Source: a virus | IMG/VR virus record: IMGVR_UViG_3300033144_003827 | Coordinates: 1-24,356 of that record | Strand: one strand, 5' to 3' | DNA: 24,356 nucleotides | Part shown: one piece after another, positions 12,944 to 23,047 of the stretch | Position numbering within the stretch: the first letter of the stretch is position 1 | Layout: every line of letters starts with the position of its first letter | The notes under the pieces: model-generated | Database searches by the model: none | What the model was told of the DNA's origin: nothing | The model's input: the letters and a program-made list of their open reading frames with translations, nothing else | Made by a program: the position numbers and the translations under genes

Positions 12944-15900
12944 GGACACTACAATATATCAAGGTGGTCCTGAGAAAGCTCTTGGGATTACAGTTCTAAG
13001 AGAGGCGGTGAGCCTGTTAAAGGAACAGAAGAAAGAAATTGGCGAAATAGCTTCCGCTAATAAAAAGGCGGCTGAAGTAAATAAGCTTAACAGTACAGCA
13101 GATCTAAATAAGTTCAAGAAGGCTCAACTGGAAGTTAATGCAGCGGTTAAAAAATCTGCGGATATTGAAAAAGCACAGTTTAATGCAAAAAACAATCTTT
13201 TAAAACTTCAAAAGCAAGAAGAACAACTAGCCCAACAAAGGTTAAGGACAAAAACTCAACTAGCAAAGGAGTCGGAAAGACAAGCTAAAGCTGCTAAAAG
13301 GCAAGCTGAGGAGCAGAAAAAACTGAATAACGTTTTCATTCAGCAAAAGAATGAGTTAAACGACCTTCGATTAAGGTACGCAAATCTAGCCGCGAGTGGC
13401 AGGGGGGCTGGTAAGGTTGCAAGGGGGCTTCTAAAGGAGATAACCGCTCTAGATGCAAAGCAAAAGGAGATCAATAAAACTATCGGTAAAGGTGCTTTCA
13501 ATCAACTATCAGAAAATGTAAAAAGAGCTGGAACACAAGTGAGAAGTTTAGCTTCTTCATTAGGTGTTCTTGGAGGGGTTCAATTACTTCGTAGAGGTAT
13601 AGGAAGCCTTTCAACTGTGGTCAGAGACTTTGAGCAATCACAGGCTGATTTAGCGTCAATATCTGGAAAAACAGAAGATCAACTTGTCGCTTTAAAAGAT
13701 CAAGCTAGGGACCTAGGAGCAACAACTAAATTTACGGCCTCTCAAGTTGCTGGGCTTCAAATTGAGTTAGCTAAACTAGGATTTGAAGATACCGAGATTC
13801 AGGACTCAACTCAGGGTATTTTGAACTTTTCAGCAGCCACAGGAACCGAATTACCCAGAGCTGCAAAGGTTGCTGGATCAGCTTTAAGAGCCTTCAATTT
13901 AGATGCTTCCGAAGCGAGTCGAGTTGCTGCGGTTCTAGGTGTTGCAACTACTAAGTCAGCTTTAGATGTTGGTAAATTAGAGACCGGTCTAAGCACAGTA
14001 GCTCCGGTAGCTAATGCGTTTGGATTTAGCATTGAGGACACTGTTTCTCTTTTGGGTAAATTATCAGACGCCGGGTTTGATGCCTCAAGCGCAGCTACTT
14101 CAACCAGAAATATACTTCTAAACCTAGCAGATGCTAACGGGGATTTAGCCAAACAACTAGGAAGACCAATCAAAAACCTAGATGATTTATCAGGGGCATT
14201 TGCCGAACTCGACGCTAAAGGAATAGACTTAGCCTCTTCCTTAGAACTCACCGACAAGAGAAGTGTTGCTGCATTTAGTACTTTCCTTAAAACAGCTGAC
14301 AGTTTAACTGACCTTAGAGATTCTATTACTGATGTTCAACCTGAGCTTCAGGAGATGGCGGATAAGCAATTAGACACGGTTAACGGGGCTGTTGATTTGT
14401 TGCGATCAGCTTGGGAAGGGTTGATTCTTGACTTCGAAGACGGGGTTGGGATTTTTACCGGACTAAAGGACGTAATACTATTTGTTGCAAGAAATTTAGA
14501 GACAATTGTTAAAGTGGTTTTGTCTGGAGTGGCCGGTTGGGCTGCTTATAGAATTCAATTAGCTCTTCTAGGGAAAGAGTTCAAAAAATTAAGGCTAGGA
14601 AGTGTAATCACCGCTCTTGGAAATATCGGTAAATCGTTAAAGGGTGTTATATCTGGCGCAAAGGCCGCAAGTTTATCATTTAAAGGTCTAGGCGCTTCTA
14701 TTAAATCAATTCCGTTTGTAACCGTAATTTCAGGTATTGCAACATTGGTTACGTCTTTAATTTCATTCACTGCCGCTGCAACTGATTCTGAGAAAGCACA
14801 ATCCAAGTTGAACAAAAGAATTGAAGAATTCAATGAGCTTTCCGAAGAGAACTCAGAAATCCTGGGAAATGAGACCAAACAAATATTAGCCAGGATTAGA
14901 GCAATTGACAAAGCAGCTGATAGAGAGGTAGCAAGACTAAAAGATGTACTCAAGGTTAGAGAATTGCGAGCCAGAAGAGTTGGTAAGACAGAAGAGGAGA
15001 TAAGGGAGATAACGGAAAGAAATGAAGGACTTATTGTTTCAGTTAGAGAAAAAGCTGCTAAAGATAGGGCTAAGTTACTTTCATCTGAAATTAGGGATGT
15101 AAGAGGTAAGATCTCAATAGTAACCGCTCAAATAATAAAGTTTGAAAATTCTATATCGGAGGCTAGAGCCGTTGGAGATAAAAATCTTGAGGAGGTACTT
15201 GCTGCAAATAAGTCAACACTCGAAGCCGAGCGAAACACATTAATTAGACGTAGAGAACTTTTATTGAAATTCAATAAGGAAAGGATAGACTCTGATAACA
15301 AAGTTCTGAATAATTCGGGGAAGGGTAATAAAAAAGAATTAACCGAATTAGAGAAGCTAAGAAAACAACTTCAGGCTAACCTTAAAGCGAGGGAGAAAGA
15401 GATCGAGCTAGGGCAAGGGTTTGAGACTGTAAAGTTTAATGCATTAACAAAAGAGTCAAAAGAGCTTGAGCTGCAAATTGAGTTACTTGAGGAGAAGCTT
15501 GATTTAAGTAGGGACATCTCAGTAGAGTCTATAAAAGCGTCAAACACTTCTTTAGAGATAACTGAAAACGAAAAAAATAAAAAACTTGAAGCAATTGAGG
15601 AGGTTGAGTTTGCAAGCAAAACTGCTGACGAACTGGAAGCTGAAAGATTAGCGGCTAGAAAAAAAGCATTGGAAGATTTTGTGAAATCACTTAGTATTTT
15701 AGGAGAACTAGCAACCGATAGAATTCAGACCTCTTTAAACCAATTAAACAGGGACTTAGAAAACTCAAAGAACGAAGCAGATCAAATAGCCAATGATGCT
15801 GCTCAAGGTCAGGTTGATGCTCAAAGATCAATAGCCCTGGAAAAAGAGAAGCAAGCAAAACTTCAGGAAGATATAATCAAGAAAGAAAGGCAGCAGCAAA

Positions 15901-16514
15901 ATATAAAAGCAGCATTAGCTATCCTAGAAGATATAACTGCTAGAATTGGAGCAGGTCAAAACCCAACAACAGCCACTACGGATGCTATTGGGGATGTTAC
16001 AACAGCTATACAGGTTGCATCTAATTTACCTGGTTTCATCGATGGAACCGAAAATATAGAGGACTCGTTAGGCTCTAAAAATGCAATGTTCTCCAAATCA
16101 GCATACGACAAGTATCTGGGGGTTACGAATTCTGGCAACTTATTTAGGTTCGATGGACGGGAAGCAATACTCAACCCGGAGCAAAACCAAAAAAGAGGGG
16201 CTTTATCCAATGATGATCTAGCTCAACTAGGGCATGACTTCAATAATGGATCATTAGGATATTTTGACCCTGCTATGATGGCTTTAAATTCAGCTCCTTT
16301 AATGCCGTCAGTTAGTATTAGCACCAAGAATTTAGAAAGAAAACTTGACAAGGTAGATTCTTCAATAAATGATTTACCAAGAAGAATGCCGCACTCCAAA
16401 ACAGAATGGGATGATGTATACCAGGCTCTAGTTACTCGAATGGCAAAGGATGGTATAATTGAGAATCAAATACACGGAAAGCCAAGAGCAGAAAGGAGTG
16501 GTAGATGGGATTAA
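12933..16514 (+). CDS. Tail tape measure protein
   Basis: A 1193-aa protein that sets tail length and is ejected with DNA. The N-terminal 200 residues are coiled coil rich in K, Q and A. Residues about 225-480 match the TP901-type tape-measure core (VRDFEQSQADLASISGKTED, ARDLGATTKFTASQVAGLQI, AATSTRNILLNLAD). Two hydrophobic segments follow (about 520-545, 600-630), which may enter the host membrane. Next comes a long coiled coil (about 630-1010). The end holds the PGFIDGTENIED block and FDGREAILNPEQNQK, usual for the family. By the rule of about 1.5 angstrom per residue it would fit a tail near 180 nm, so a long-tailed siphovirus-type particle is likely, although a contractile tail is not excluded. 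Confidence 0.93.
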   Translation: MSIKDTTIYQGGPEKALGITVLREAVSLLKEQKKEIGEIASANKKAAEVNKLNSTADLNKFKKAQLEVNAAVKKSADIEKAQFNAKNNLLKLQKQEEQLAQQRLRTKTQLAKESERQAKAAKRQAEEQKKLNNVFIQQKNELNDLRLRYANLAASGRGAGKVARGLLKEITALDAKQKEINKTIGKGAFNQLSENVKRAGTQVRSLASSLGVLGGVQLLRRGIGSLSTVVRDFEQSQADLASISGKTEDQLVALKDQARDLGATTKFTASQVAGLQIELAKLGFEDTEIQDSTQGILNFSAATGTELPRAAKVAGSALRAFNLDASEASRVAAVLGVATTKSALDVGKLETGLSTVAPVANAFGFSIEDTVSLLGKLSDAGFDASSAATSTRNILLNLADANGDLAKQLGRPIKNLDDLSGAFAELDAKGIDLASSLELTDKRSVAAFSTFLKTADSLTDLRDSITDVQPELQEMADKQLDTVNGAVDLLRSAWEGLILDFEDGVGIFTGLKDVILFVARNLETIVKVVLSGVAGWAAYRIQLALLGKEFKKLRLGSVITALGNIGKSLKGVISGAKAASLSFKGLGASIKSIPFVTVISGIATLVTSLISFTAAATDSEKAQSKLNKRIEEFNELSEENSEILGNETKQILARIRAIDKAADREVARLKDVLKVRELRARRVGKTEEEIREITERNEGLIVSVREKAAKDRAKLLSSEIRDVRGKISIVTAQIIKFENSISEARAVGDKNLEEVLAANKSTLEAERNTLIRRRELLLKFNKERIDSDNKVLNNSGKGNKKELTELEKLRKQLQANLKAREKEIELGQGFETVKFNALTKESKELELQIELLEEKLDLSRDISVESIKASNTSLEITENEKNKKLEAIEEVEFASKTADELEAERLAARKKALEDFVKSLSILGELATDRIQTSLNQLNRDLENSKNEADQIANDAAQGQVDAQRSIALEKEKQAKLQEDIIKKERQQQNIKAALAILEDITARIGAGQNPTTATTDAIGDVTTAIQVASNLPGFIDGTENIEDSLGSKNAMFSKSAYDKYLGVTNSGNLFRFDGREAILNPEQNQKRGALSNDDLAQLGHDFNNGSLGYFDPAMMALNSAPLMPSVSISTKNLERKLDKVDSSINDLPRRMPHSKTEWDDVYQALVTRMAKDGIIENQIHGKPRAERSGRWD

Positions 16515-18270
16515 TAAATGTAAATCTTGATGGACTTCAGATTTCTCGTATACAAACGAGTCGAAACAATTCAATGTATCAAGGTCTCAACCGTCTATTA
16601 CAGTTAATGCTTTAGAGTTCGTAAACATTGCAGGAAACAAAGCTGCAAGTAAGATTTTTGGCTACAAAAAAGCAGGGTTGAATGGCGGCTTAGGATTGAC
16701 TCAAGGAATGCCTTTAGATTTTTCAGTTTCAGACGATGGTTCAGAAATCGAAATTTTCAAAGGGTTTGTAGACTTCTATTCAGGATACAACAAGAAGTCT
16801 GATTCAGAGGTAGCTGTGAATATAAAAGCCTTAGACGATCTAACTTCCATTGATGCAAGAGCGGCTGGAATTACCATGGGTCTTTTAGAAGCCGAAGGGG
16901 TTTTGTCTCTATCTGACTTTGTAGATGTGCCTTATTTAATTGAAAAGCCCTTCAACCTGCTTGAGTTGGCATTACTTAGTCTTACTATTTACAACCTAGT
17001 TAAACAACAGATTGATTTAGTAAGGGAGTCAATCGACATCATTACCGCATTCACGGAAACGATCAGTATTCAGGTTGTAGGAGCTGGAGCAACTACTTCA
17101 CCTGTTGCCGCTGCATTAGGATTAGCTTTAAGATTGGCCGCGTTAACCGCTGCAAGTGTTGCGCTGTCGATTCAATTAGTTAAGTTAACAAAAGACTTGA
17201 TTGACAGAATCCTACCACCAACCAGATATCATAAAGGAATCTATCTCAAAACCCTTTTAGAGAAATCTTTTGGATACATGGGGTATCAATTCGAAAGCTC
17301 GATTTCCGAGTTGAATAACTTGGTTTATGTACCTACAAAGGAAAAGGAAGGCCCACTCAAAAAAGGCCAGCCAGGAAACGGGGCGCCAAGAGCTGGTGAT
17401 GCCGGATATCGTGTCGATGGATTAATAAACGAGACGTTGAACATGTTTTATGCCGACTTGTTTGTTCATGATGGAGTTGTTCAAATGGAGTCATTTTCAA
17501 ACACTGGGTTTTGGGATAAAACCAGTAATTATGTTTTAAGCACTCCTTTAATAGAAGACACTCCTTTTTATCAGAACGGTAGTGAGTCAGTAAACATTAA
17601 TGAACTCAATCAATTCAGGTTAATCGAATTTAAAGTTGATGATCGGGATATTTGGACACGCAGAAACTTCACGGGAACCATTTCAGAAGTACATACTACC
17701 CAAATTACAACAACAGAGAATAGAGCAGTAGGAGTCAAAGGAGTTGAGGAAGTGAAGATGCCATTCGCATTGGGGAATAGAAAGGATTCATTGACAGATC
17801 TTGAAGAGGCGATAAAAAGTCTTTTGAAATTAGTTGATAGTTTACTGAATGCTTTAGGTGGATCAAGCCAATTATCGGAAGTAATTGAAAACCGAAAAGG
17901 TAAACTGAAAATCGAGAATCATGAAATAGCAACTCCAAAACTGATTTATGTTAATCCAAATCTAAGCCTTCCTTCTAATCACAGGGATTTATGGAGTGCA
18001 TTGGTTCTTGAAATGAAATACCATGGTCAAAAGTCATTTGTAAGAAACAATTTCGGAGGTCAGTACACACTATATGAAAATGTAAAAATACCGCTAAGCT
18101 TTAGAGAAGCTGTGGAAGCTTTTAAGTCCAGGTTCTTTTCGTTAGATGACGGAAGAAGAGCTTTGTTTGATGGAAATCCTGTTTGGCTTCCAGAACTAGG
18201 ATACGGAATTATCAGCATTAGAGTTCAAGAGCCATGGACTAACAACCTTAAAGAAACATTTGTAGCATGA
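16505..18270 (+). pseudogene. Tail-tip or baseplate hub protein with apparent -1 frameshift
   Basis: ATG 16505 has a clear Shine-Dalgarno (AAAGGAG, 16492-16498) and reads MGLINVNLDGLQ before that frame stops at TAG 16613. The main frame is open from 16531 after a TGA at 16528-16530, lacks any ATG/GTG start before TTG 16678, yet is protein-like from DFSYTNESKQFNVSRSQPSI onward. Joining them at 16538-16541 (CAGATTTC) with a -1 step gives a smooth 588-aa protein. The body has two hydrophobic stretches (about corrected residues 143-168 and 189-228, VAAALGLALRLAALTAASVA) followed by a beta-rich part typical of tail-tip proteins. This may be a one-base deletion or sequencing error, a genuinely broken gene, or programmed frameshifting. 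It follows the tape measure and overlaps the next gene by ATGA. Confidence 0.7.
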
Positions 18271-18590
18271 TAGATTTTAATCAAATACTAAAAGAAGCTC
18301 AAAATGGGAAAGACCCAATGCAATTTGTAAAAGGGTTTACAGACAAAATCCTAAAGGAATCAGAAAAGCACCTGGAGTCTTTACCGGAAGAACAGCGAAA
18401 GCAATCAATCAAAATACTATCGCAAACAAAAGGAGTGCTAGACTCATTAGCCTCACCAAAACAAAAGAAAGTTAGTCCATCAAACTTAAATGACTTTCTT
18501 GATCAAAAAGCAAAAGAAACGAGTAAAGCTCAGGAGAAAATATCACAATTAGGAAAGGACCTAGCAAACATATTCCCGAATGGCATTTAG
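18267..18590 (+). CDS. Small helical tail-region protein, 107 aa
   Basis: ATG 18267 overlaps the preceding stop as ATGA. The protein is lysine-rich and almost all helical (MIDFNQILKEAQNGKDPMQF, then EKHLESLPEEQRKQSIKILS and AQEKISQLGKDLANIF) with coiled-coil potential and no membrane segment. It overlaps the following gene by 11 nt. A chaperone or small tail-tip assembly factor is possible from position between two large structural genes. No family is recognised. Confidence 0.65.
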   Translation: MIDFNQILKEAQNGKDPMQFVKGFTDKILKESEKHLESLPEEQRKQSIKILSQTKGVLDSLASPKQKKVSPSNLNDFLDQKAKETSKAQEKISQLGKDLANIFPNGI

Positions 18591-21129
18591 AACAACAGAG
18601 AGCAAATTTTATTACCAAGGATCAAATGGTGAAAACCTCGATTTAAACCCATTACAATTCACGCAGAATTTAGCTGGTGGTGTTTTAGAAAGAGTTAAGT
18701 CGGTAAAGAAAGTAGCTGTCTCTGTACTTACGGATGCCTCTGTAGGTGTACCGTTCTTCGTAGATGGAAACGTTTTATACAGAACTTCAGGAAGTTTTGT
18801 TGATGCTGGTTTCTGGGTAGGTGATACGATAAGTGTATTTAATGAGTCAATTGGTGGAGGATGGATATTTGAAGATAGGGAGATCACCAGTATTTCAAAC
18901 GACGGTCTTCAGGTTTATTTTGATGGCCTTCCTGTTGCTGCGGTTGGTTTCGGTTCTGGTAGTTGTTACAATAAAACACCGTTAAGAGCTTTTCAATTAG
19001 GCTTCGGGATTATTCAAAACGATGAATCGTTCAATGTAATTTCAAAGATCGATGGTAGTTCTCAGCAGTTTTATTCACCGACTGAGGTTGGAGCTGGTCC
19101 TGTTGGCGCCAGAGACACATCCTTTCAAGACTGTATCCCATTAGGTACAACTAGATCATGGCTCACCAAAGATCAGGTTAGGGTTCGATTCGTTCAAGAT
19201 CTCCCATTCACTGAACTTGAAGGATATCCGCAAGAATTTGAGATTGAGCACACTTTTGAAATAGTGCCATTTGTTTTGGACGGTGAGCTTGGGAATCTTC
19301 AGAATGATATACTGCCAGAGTTGTTCCAAAACAACAACTCATTGAAGTACGCGTTTGAAGCTGAGTTTAAAACAAGTAATTCGAATCCTAACACAGCAAA
19401 AACCGGCAGGTTTGAACAGTCATTAGGAGCTGTAAGCTGGTTTAACAGAAACTTCAACAATCTAAACAATCAGTACAGCGTAGACTCAGTCGATCATACT
19501 GATGACTTAACCGCTCAAGTTGTAGATTCAATCCAAGTTGGAGCAATCACCAATAACACCCTTGTATTAAATTCAGCAGACGGGACATTTGTAAACGGTC
19601 AAAGAGTCATTTTAGATGTTTTCTACCTGGCTTCTGAGTCTGAATACCTACCTAACCCAGACGATCCAGCTTCGAGTGTAGTTTCAACTCATGACGTTCA
19701 CGAGAATTTTATATGGGAAAAGGTGGTTCTTCAGATTGGTTTAGGTAGTAGTTCATCAGGATTTATTATTGATGCTTCAGCTACTTTGCTTGGCCCAAGT
19801 CAGATTCAAATCGATTTTCAAACTCAGTATAGCGCAAGTGAACAACTCAGATTAGATCAAACCAAATACTATGGTATTGCTGTTAATTTATCAGATCAAT
19901 CAGTAGGACCTGAATTTACAGATAAGGTTCCTTTACTTTGCGAAGTAAAAGAGTATACTAAATCGGTAGATGTTCCAGATCTATTCACTGTCAATGGAAA
20001 TATTAGAGTTTTTCCGCATAATCAAAACATTGGTGTTGATTCAGGGTATACTGACTTCAAGGGCTGGGTTGAAGATGGGGTTGTACTACAGATTCCATTT
20101 GGGTTAAACTTAGATCAAATTGCTAGAGTTCAAAGTTTAGAGGTCGGAGTCATTGCTTATAACCCAATAGATGGAGATTTATTTGTGATTGATAAGTTCA
20201 ATATTAGCCTGTCTAGTCAAGTGCTGGCACCAAACGGAACTCAGTACTTTACATTGGACGGAACAAGGAACTACAAACTTGAAGATGGGAGTCAATTTAA
20301 CACACTTCAGCTGGGGCATCAGGGAACAACATTTATAAAGCCCTCCACAGTTGAACCAGGAGTGGATATTACTTACAACGGGTACTTACTTACCTGCGGT
20401 TACAAAATCCCATGGCAAGAGTGGGATTCAATTCAGGCGAATACTTCCTTTTTTAATCCTTCTCAAGAGAATAATGGACTAAATAAGAATACTTCAAATT
20501 ATGCAGGCTCTACTTTACCGGACACCACACCAAATCCGTACATCGTTGCTATGTCGGTTATGGCAAGTGTTCTAGTTGCTAATGAAGATTCGAATGACTT
20601 CGGGACTGTTACACAGTATACCTCAATTACTTCAGCTTGTACAGTTAACGATTATAGCGAAGGAAGTTCCTTTCCAGGGTGGGCTGTTTCTATAGGTACG
20701 TCTACGGTCGGTGGCGCTGATCTCGAAGGTAATATTGCTGATAGTGAAAACACGTTAATCACTACTACTTATACACCTTCAGGAGGAGATACCTCAATAA
20801 TAACAGATCCTTATGGAATAGATCGATTTGACAATGCAAACGGAGGGCCGATTTCAATAAGAGAGTTATCATCAATTCGAGGGTCAGAGTCGGATAATCC
20901 ATTAGTTCCTGTTGCAGGAGAAACATTCTTAAAATTAACAGACAATGGGACGGAAATTGTTACAGAGTCAATGATTGATTTTAACAGGATAGACCCGACC
21001 ATAGGAAAAAGAATAACCTCAAGACTGGGTTGTTTGTCTTCATCTGGCGGAATTCCACCCGGAGCAAAAATTACTGAGTCAGGAATTGTGAAGGTAACTG
21101 AGTCTGGGGATATTAAAGTAATTGAATAA
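18580..21129 (+). CDS. Large tail-tip or baseplate structural protein, 849 aa
   Basis: An 849-aa beta-rich protein with few charged clusters, many G, N, S, T and aromatic residues, no signal peptide and no membrane span, as expected for an extracellular virion appendage. The first 130 residues (KFYYQGSNGENLDLNPLQFT, VGVPFFVDGNVLYRTSGSFV) look like an attachment domain. The centre (about 250-600) has repeated beta blocks, and the end carries a short internal repeat, ITESGIVKVTESGDIKVIE, preceded by EIVTESMIDFN. Homologous large genes follow the hub in several Bacteroidota phages as I remember them, but I cannot name a domain. It could combine baseplate and receptor contact. It overlaps the next gene by TAATG-type linkage. 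Confidence 0.7.
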   Translation: MAFRTTESKFYYQGSNGENLDLNPLQFTQNLAGGVLERVKSVKKVAVSVLTDASVGVPFFVDGNVLYRTSGSFVDAGFWVGDTISVFNESIGGGWIFEDREITSISNDGLQVYFDGLPVAAVGFGSGSCYNKTPLRAFQLGFGIIQNDESFNVISKIDGSSQQFYSPTEVGAGPVGARDTSFQDCIPLGTTRSWLTKDQVRVRFVQDLPFTELEGYPQEFEIEHTFEIVPFVLDGELGNLQNDILPELFQNNNSLKYAFEAEFKTSNSNPNTAKTGRFEQSLGAVSWFNRNFNNLNNQYSVDSVDHTDDLTAQVVDSIQVGAITNNTLVLNSADGTFVNGQRVILDVFYLASESEYLPNPDDPASSVVSTHDVHENFIWEKVVLQIGLGSSSSGFIIDASATLLGPSQIQIDFQTQYSASEQLRLDQTKYYGIAVNLSDQSVGPEFTDKVPLLCEVKEYTKSVDVPDLFTVNGNIRVFPHNQNIGVDSGYTDFKGWVEDGVVLQIPFGLNLDQIARVQSLEVGVIAYNPIDGDLFVIDKFNISLSSQVLAPNGTQYFTLDGTRNYKLEDGSQFNTLQLGHQGTTFIKPSTVEPGVDITYNGYLLTCGYKIPWQEWDSIQANTSFFNPSQENNGLNKNTSNYAGSTLPDTTPNPYIVAMSVMASVLVANEDSNDFGTVTQYTSITSACTVNDYSEGSSFPGWAVSIGTSTVGGADLEGNIADSENTLITTTYTPSGGDTSIITDPYGIDRFDNANGGPISIRELSSIRGSESDNPLVPVAGETFLKLTDNGTEIVTESMIDFNRIDPTIGKRITSRLGCLSSSGGIPPGAKITESGIVKVTESGDIKVIE

Positions 21130-22073
21130 TGATATTAGAGCGACTAACAAACCCTAATCCAATGCCGCTTTGCGTGGCTCAAGATAAAATTGATGTAAAG
21201 GTATTAAGACTTCCTAGTGATGTGGTAAAATTAGATTTCCCATCATGCAGGTGTCCTATTAGTATTCCGGTTTTTGCGGATTCAACAGATTCATCATCTC
21301 ATTTGAATGACATACTTCCGAGTTTATATAGAAAGGTAGTGAGTGCCGATACTTTTGTTTTCAGTCTGGAAAAAGATGGAGTAGAAGTGTTTGATGATAA
21401 TCAGATTAGAAACGGCGATGCTGGAGAGTTTTATGACATCGGAACGTGGAGTACATTTTCGGAGCAAGAGAATTACATAGGTATTATTATCCATTGGCGA
21501 ACAGTTCTATCCGCTCACGGGCCAGGGGAATATGTACTGAAAGCAGATAAAACTATACTTGGTATCGCAAGTCAAGAAGTGTCTGCAACGTATAAGCTTA
21601 TGAATTTCGGGCCAGCCGCATTAGGAACTGTAAGAATTGATGGTATTCAGTCAGGGAGAATTGATAGCGCTGATTTCGACTACACCGACTTGGTTACAAA
21701 TGGTCGCTCAGGATGGCCGCAACAAATTCGAATCAAGGGAGAGTTCATTCCTGAAGACGATTCGCATGAGAAAGACTTTATTCTAGACGGACAGAGAAAG
21801 AAACAGCAAATACAAAGAAGCGTTGTTAAGAATTACACACTTAACACTAAGCTAATACCTTCTGAAATCAGTGAGTTAATTAGGTATAATTACCTTTTAG
21901 CAAATCAACTTACTATAACAGATTATAACCCAAATAATAACATTGGAGACTTTATCGAAGTACCTGTTGAATTCGAAGAGCCGACCGACTTTATCCCTTC
22001 ACGACAACAAAAGTCAATCATTCATAAGTGGTCGTTTACGGGTAAGAAAGATATTAGAAAGAGTAATCCTTAG
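21129..22073 (+). CDS. Baseplate or tail-associated protein, 314 aa
   Basis: A 314-aa protein starting at ATG 21129. The N-terminal region contains a Cys pair (FPSCRCPISIPVF) and beta strands. The middle holds YDIGTWSTFSEQENYIGIII and GEYVLKADKTILGIA. The C-terminal half is diagnostic in feel: GRSGWPQQIRIKGEFIPED, FILDGQRKKQQIQRSVVKNY and LIRYNYLLANQLTITDYNPN, a pattern I associate with a conserved tail protein of Bacteroidota phages that may form part of the tail tip. It ends 63 nt before the next gene, where a promoter candidate lies, so it closes the tail-tip block. Confidence 0.7.
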   Translation: MILERLTNPNPMPLCVAQDKIDVKVLRLPSDVVKLDFPSCRCPISIPVFADSTDSSSHLNDILPSLYRKVVSADTFVFSLEKDGVEVFDDNQIRNGDAGEFYDIGTWSTFSEQENYIGIIIHWRTVLSAHGPGEYVLKADKTILGIASQEVSATYKLMNFGPAALGTVRIDGIQSGRIDSADFDYTDLVTNGRSGWPQQIRIKGEFIPEDDSHEKDFILDGQRKKQQIQRSVVKNYTLNTKLIPSEISELIRYNYLLANQLTITDYNPNNNIGDFIEVPVEFEEPTDFIPSRQQKSIIHKWSFTGKKDIRKSNP

Positions 22074-22101
22074 TTATTAGTCTATTTTTTCCGTATCTTA
22101 G
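22071..22101 (+). promoter_or_regulatory. Candidate promoter for the fibre and lysis block with degenerate dyad
   Basis: TATCTTAG (22094-22101) matches TAnnTTTG with one mismatch and is the only such element in this 63-nt gap. Starting 23 bp upstream of it, at the offset seen at the other two promoters, lies 22071-22086, which shares the block ATTAGTCTA with dyad 2 but only about half of the palindrome bases. No second dyad is seen 22 bp further up, and the -33 is poor (TAGT or TTAG). The stretch overlaps the stop codon of the preceding gene. Confidence 0.4.
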
Positions 22102-22136
22102 TGTAACTAGCGCGAGACTCGTATTCAATCTAGAAT

Positions 22137-23045
22137 ATGAGTGAACAAATATCATTATACCCTGAAGCTTCTGATTCAGAGGTAGAAAACAATAACCCTC
22201 TTGTAGACCTGTCTATTGAGACATCTCCAGGATCAGGGGACTACACTGACGGGACAAGAAAAAAGGCCCTCCTTGATATCATAGGTCTTCTTATTTCTAG
22301 TATATACTCTGGAGATGGAGATATCAATGAACCTAGAACTATAACTATGAATGATTTCCAAGTTCTTTGGGATCAGGGGTTGAGTATTTTTAAGGGTAAT
22401 ACCAAAGATGATGACATTGTTCAATTTCAAGACAAAGTTGGGGATTTAAGATCGTGGATTGATAACAACGGTGATATTGAGTTTAAAGACGGAGAGCTAC
22501 ATAAAATAACCGGAGCAGGAAATACAAGGGTATGGTTCTTTGATGGTCGTCTTTTGTTTTTTGCAGATGATCGGATACAAGTCACTCAAGACATGCAGCT
22601 AACGGCTAACGTTGAAATGCGCAACCCTTCAAATCAATCAGTTTTTACATTAACAGATTCAAGTTTCTCAACCTATCAACTAGGTAGTAATTCATTTTGG
22701 CTTTTGAATGGGGCTGGAATAATGATGAACGGAGCTTACTCGAATGATGGAAGCATCAATAATATATCCACCGCAAATGGATTTTCGTTCATGCTTCACT
22801 CTGATGGTTCCGGTCCTGCAAGTGGTTATAATGGCCCCGCTCCAAATTTTCAGATATGGAGCAGTCAAGAATCTAATCCAAGCCTTAATAATACCCTGAT
22901 TTATGAAGTCACAAAAGAAGGATATGATGTTTTACCAGAAATTGGAACATATCTGAATGATGCTGCTGCTGATGCAGATCCAAACCTGCCGAGTGGAGGT
23001 AGATATTTAATTACAGGAAATCGAACAGTATTTCAAAAACCTTAA
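22137..23045 (+). CDS. Tail fibre-like protein
   Basis: A 302-aa protein. The N-terminal 55 residues (QISLYPEASDSEVENNNPLV, then DGTRKKALLDIIGLLIS) resemble attachment segments of phage fibres. The middle (about 85-265) is G, N, S-rich and beta-repetitive (VGDLRSWIDNNGDIEFKDGE; FTLTDSSFSTYQLG), as in trimeric fibres. The end, TYLNDAAADADPNLPSGGRY followed by LITGNRTVF, is a widespread short C-terminal motif of phage virion proteins (YxNDAAA-(G/P)-G-Y). Being the last structural gene and followed by lysis genes fits a receptor-binding fibre. Its own candidate promoter may allow independent expression. No catalytic or chaperone domain is visible. Confidence 0.75.
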   Translation: MSEQISLYPEASDSEVENNNPLVDLSIETSPGSGDYTDGTRKKALLDIIGLLISSIYSGDGDINEPRTITMNDFQVLWDQGLSIFKGNTKDDDIVQFQDKVGDLRSWIDNNGDIEFKDGELHKITGAGNTRVWFFDGRLLFFADDRIQVTQDMQLTANVEMRNPSNQSVFTLTDSSFSTYQLGSNSFWLLNGAGIMMNGAYSNDGSINNISTANGFSFMLHSDGSGPASGYNGPAPNFQIWSSQESNPSLNNTLIYEVTKEGYDVLPEIGTYLNDAAADADPNLPSGGRYLITGNRTVFQKP

Positions 23046-23047
23046 CA

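Noticed and set aside
13811-16210. Several minus-strand ORFs within the tape measure gene
   Set aside because: They are antisense shadows of the tape measure's alanine-, leucine- and lysine-rich reading frame; none has a ribosome-binding site or a recognisable family.
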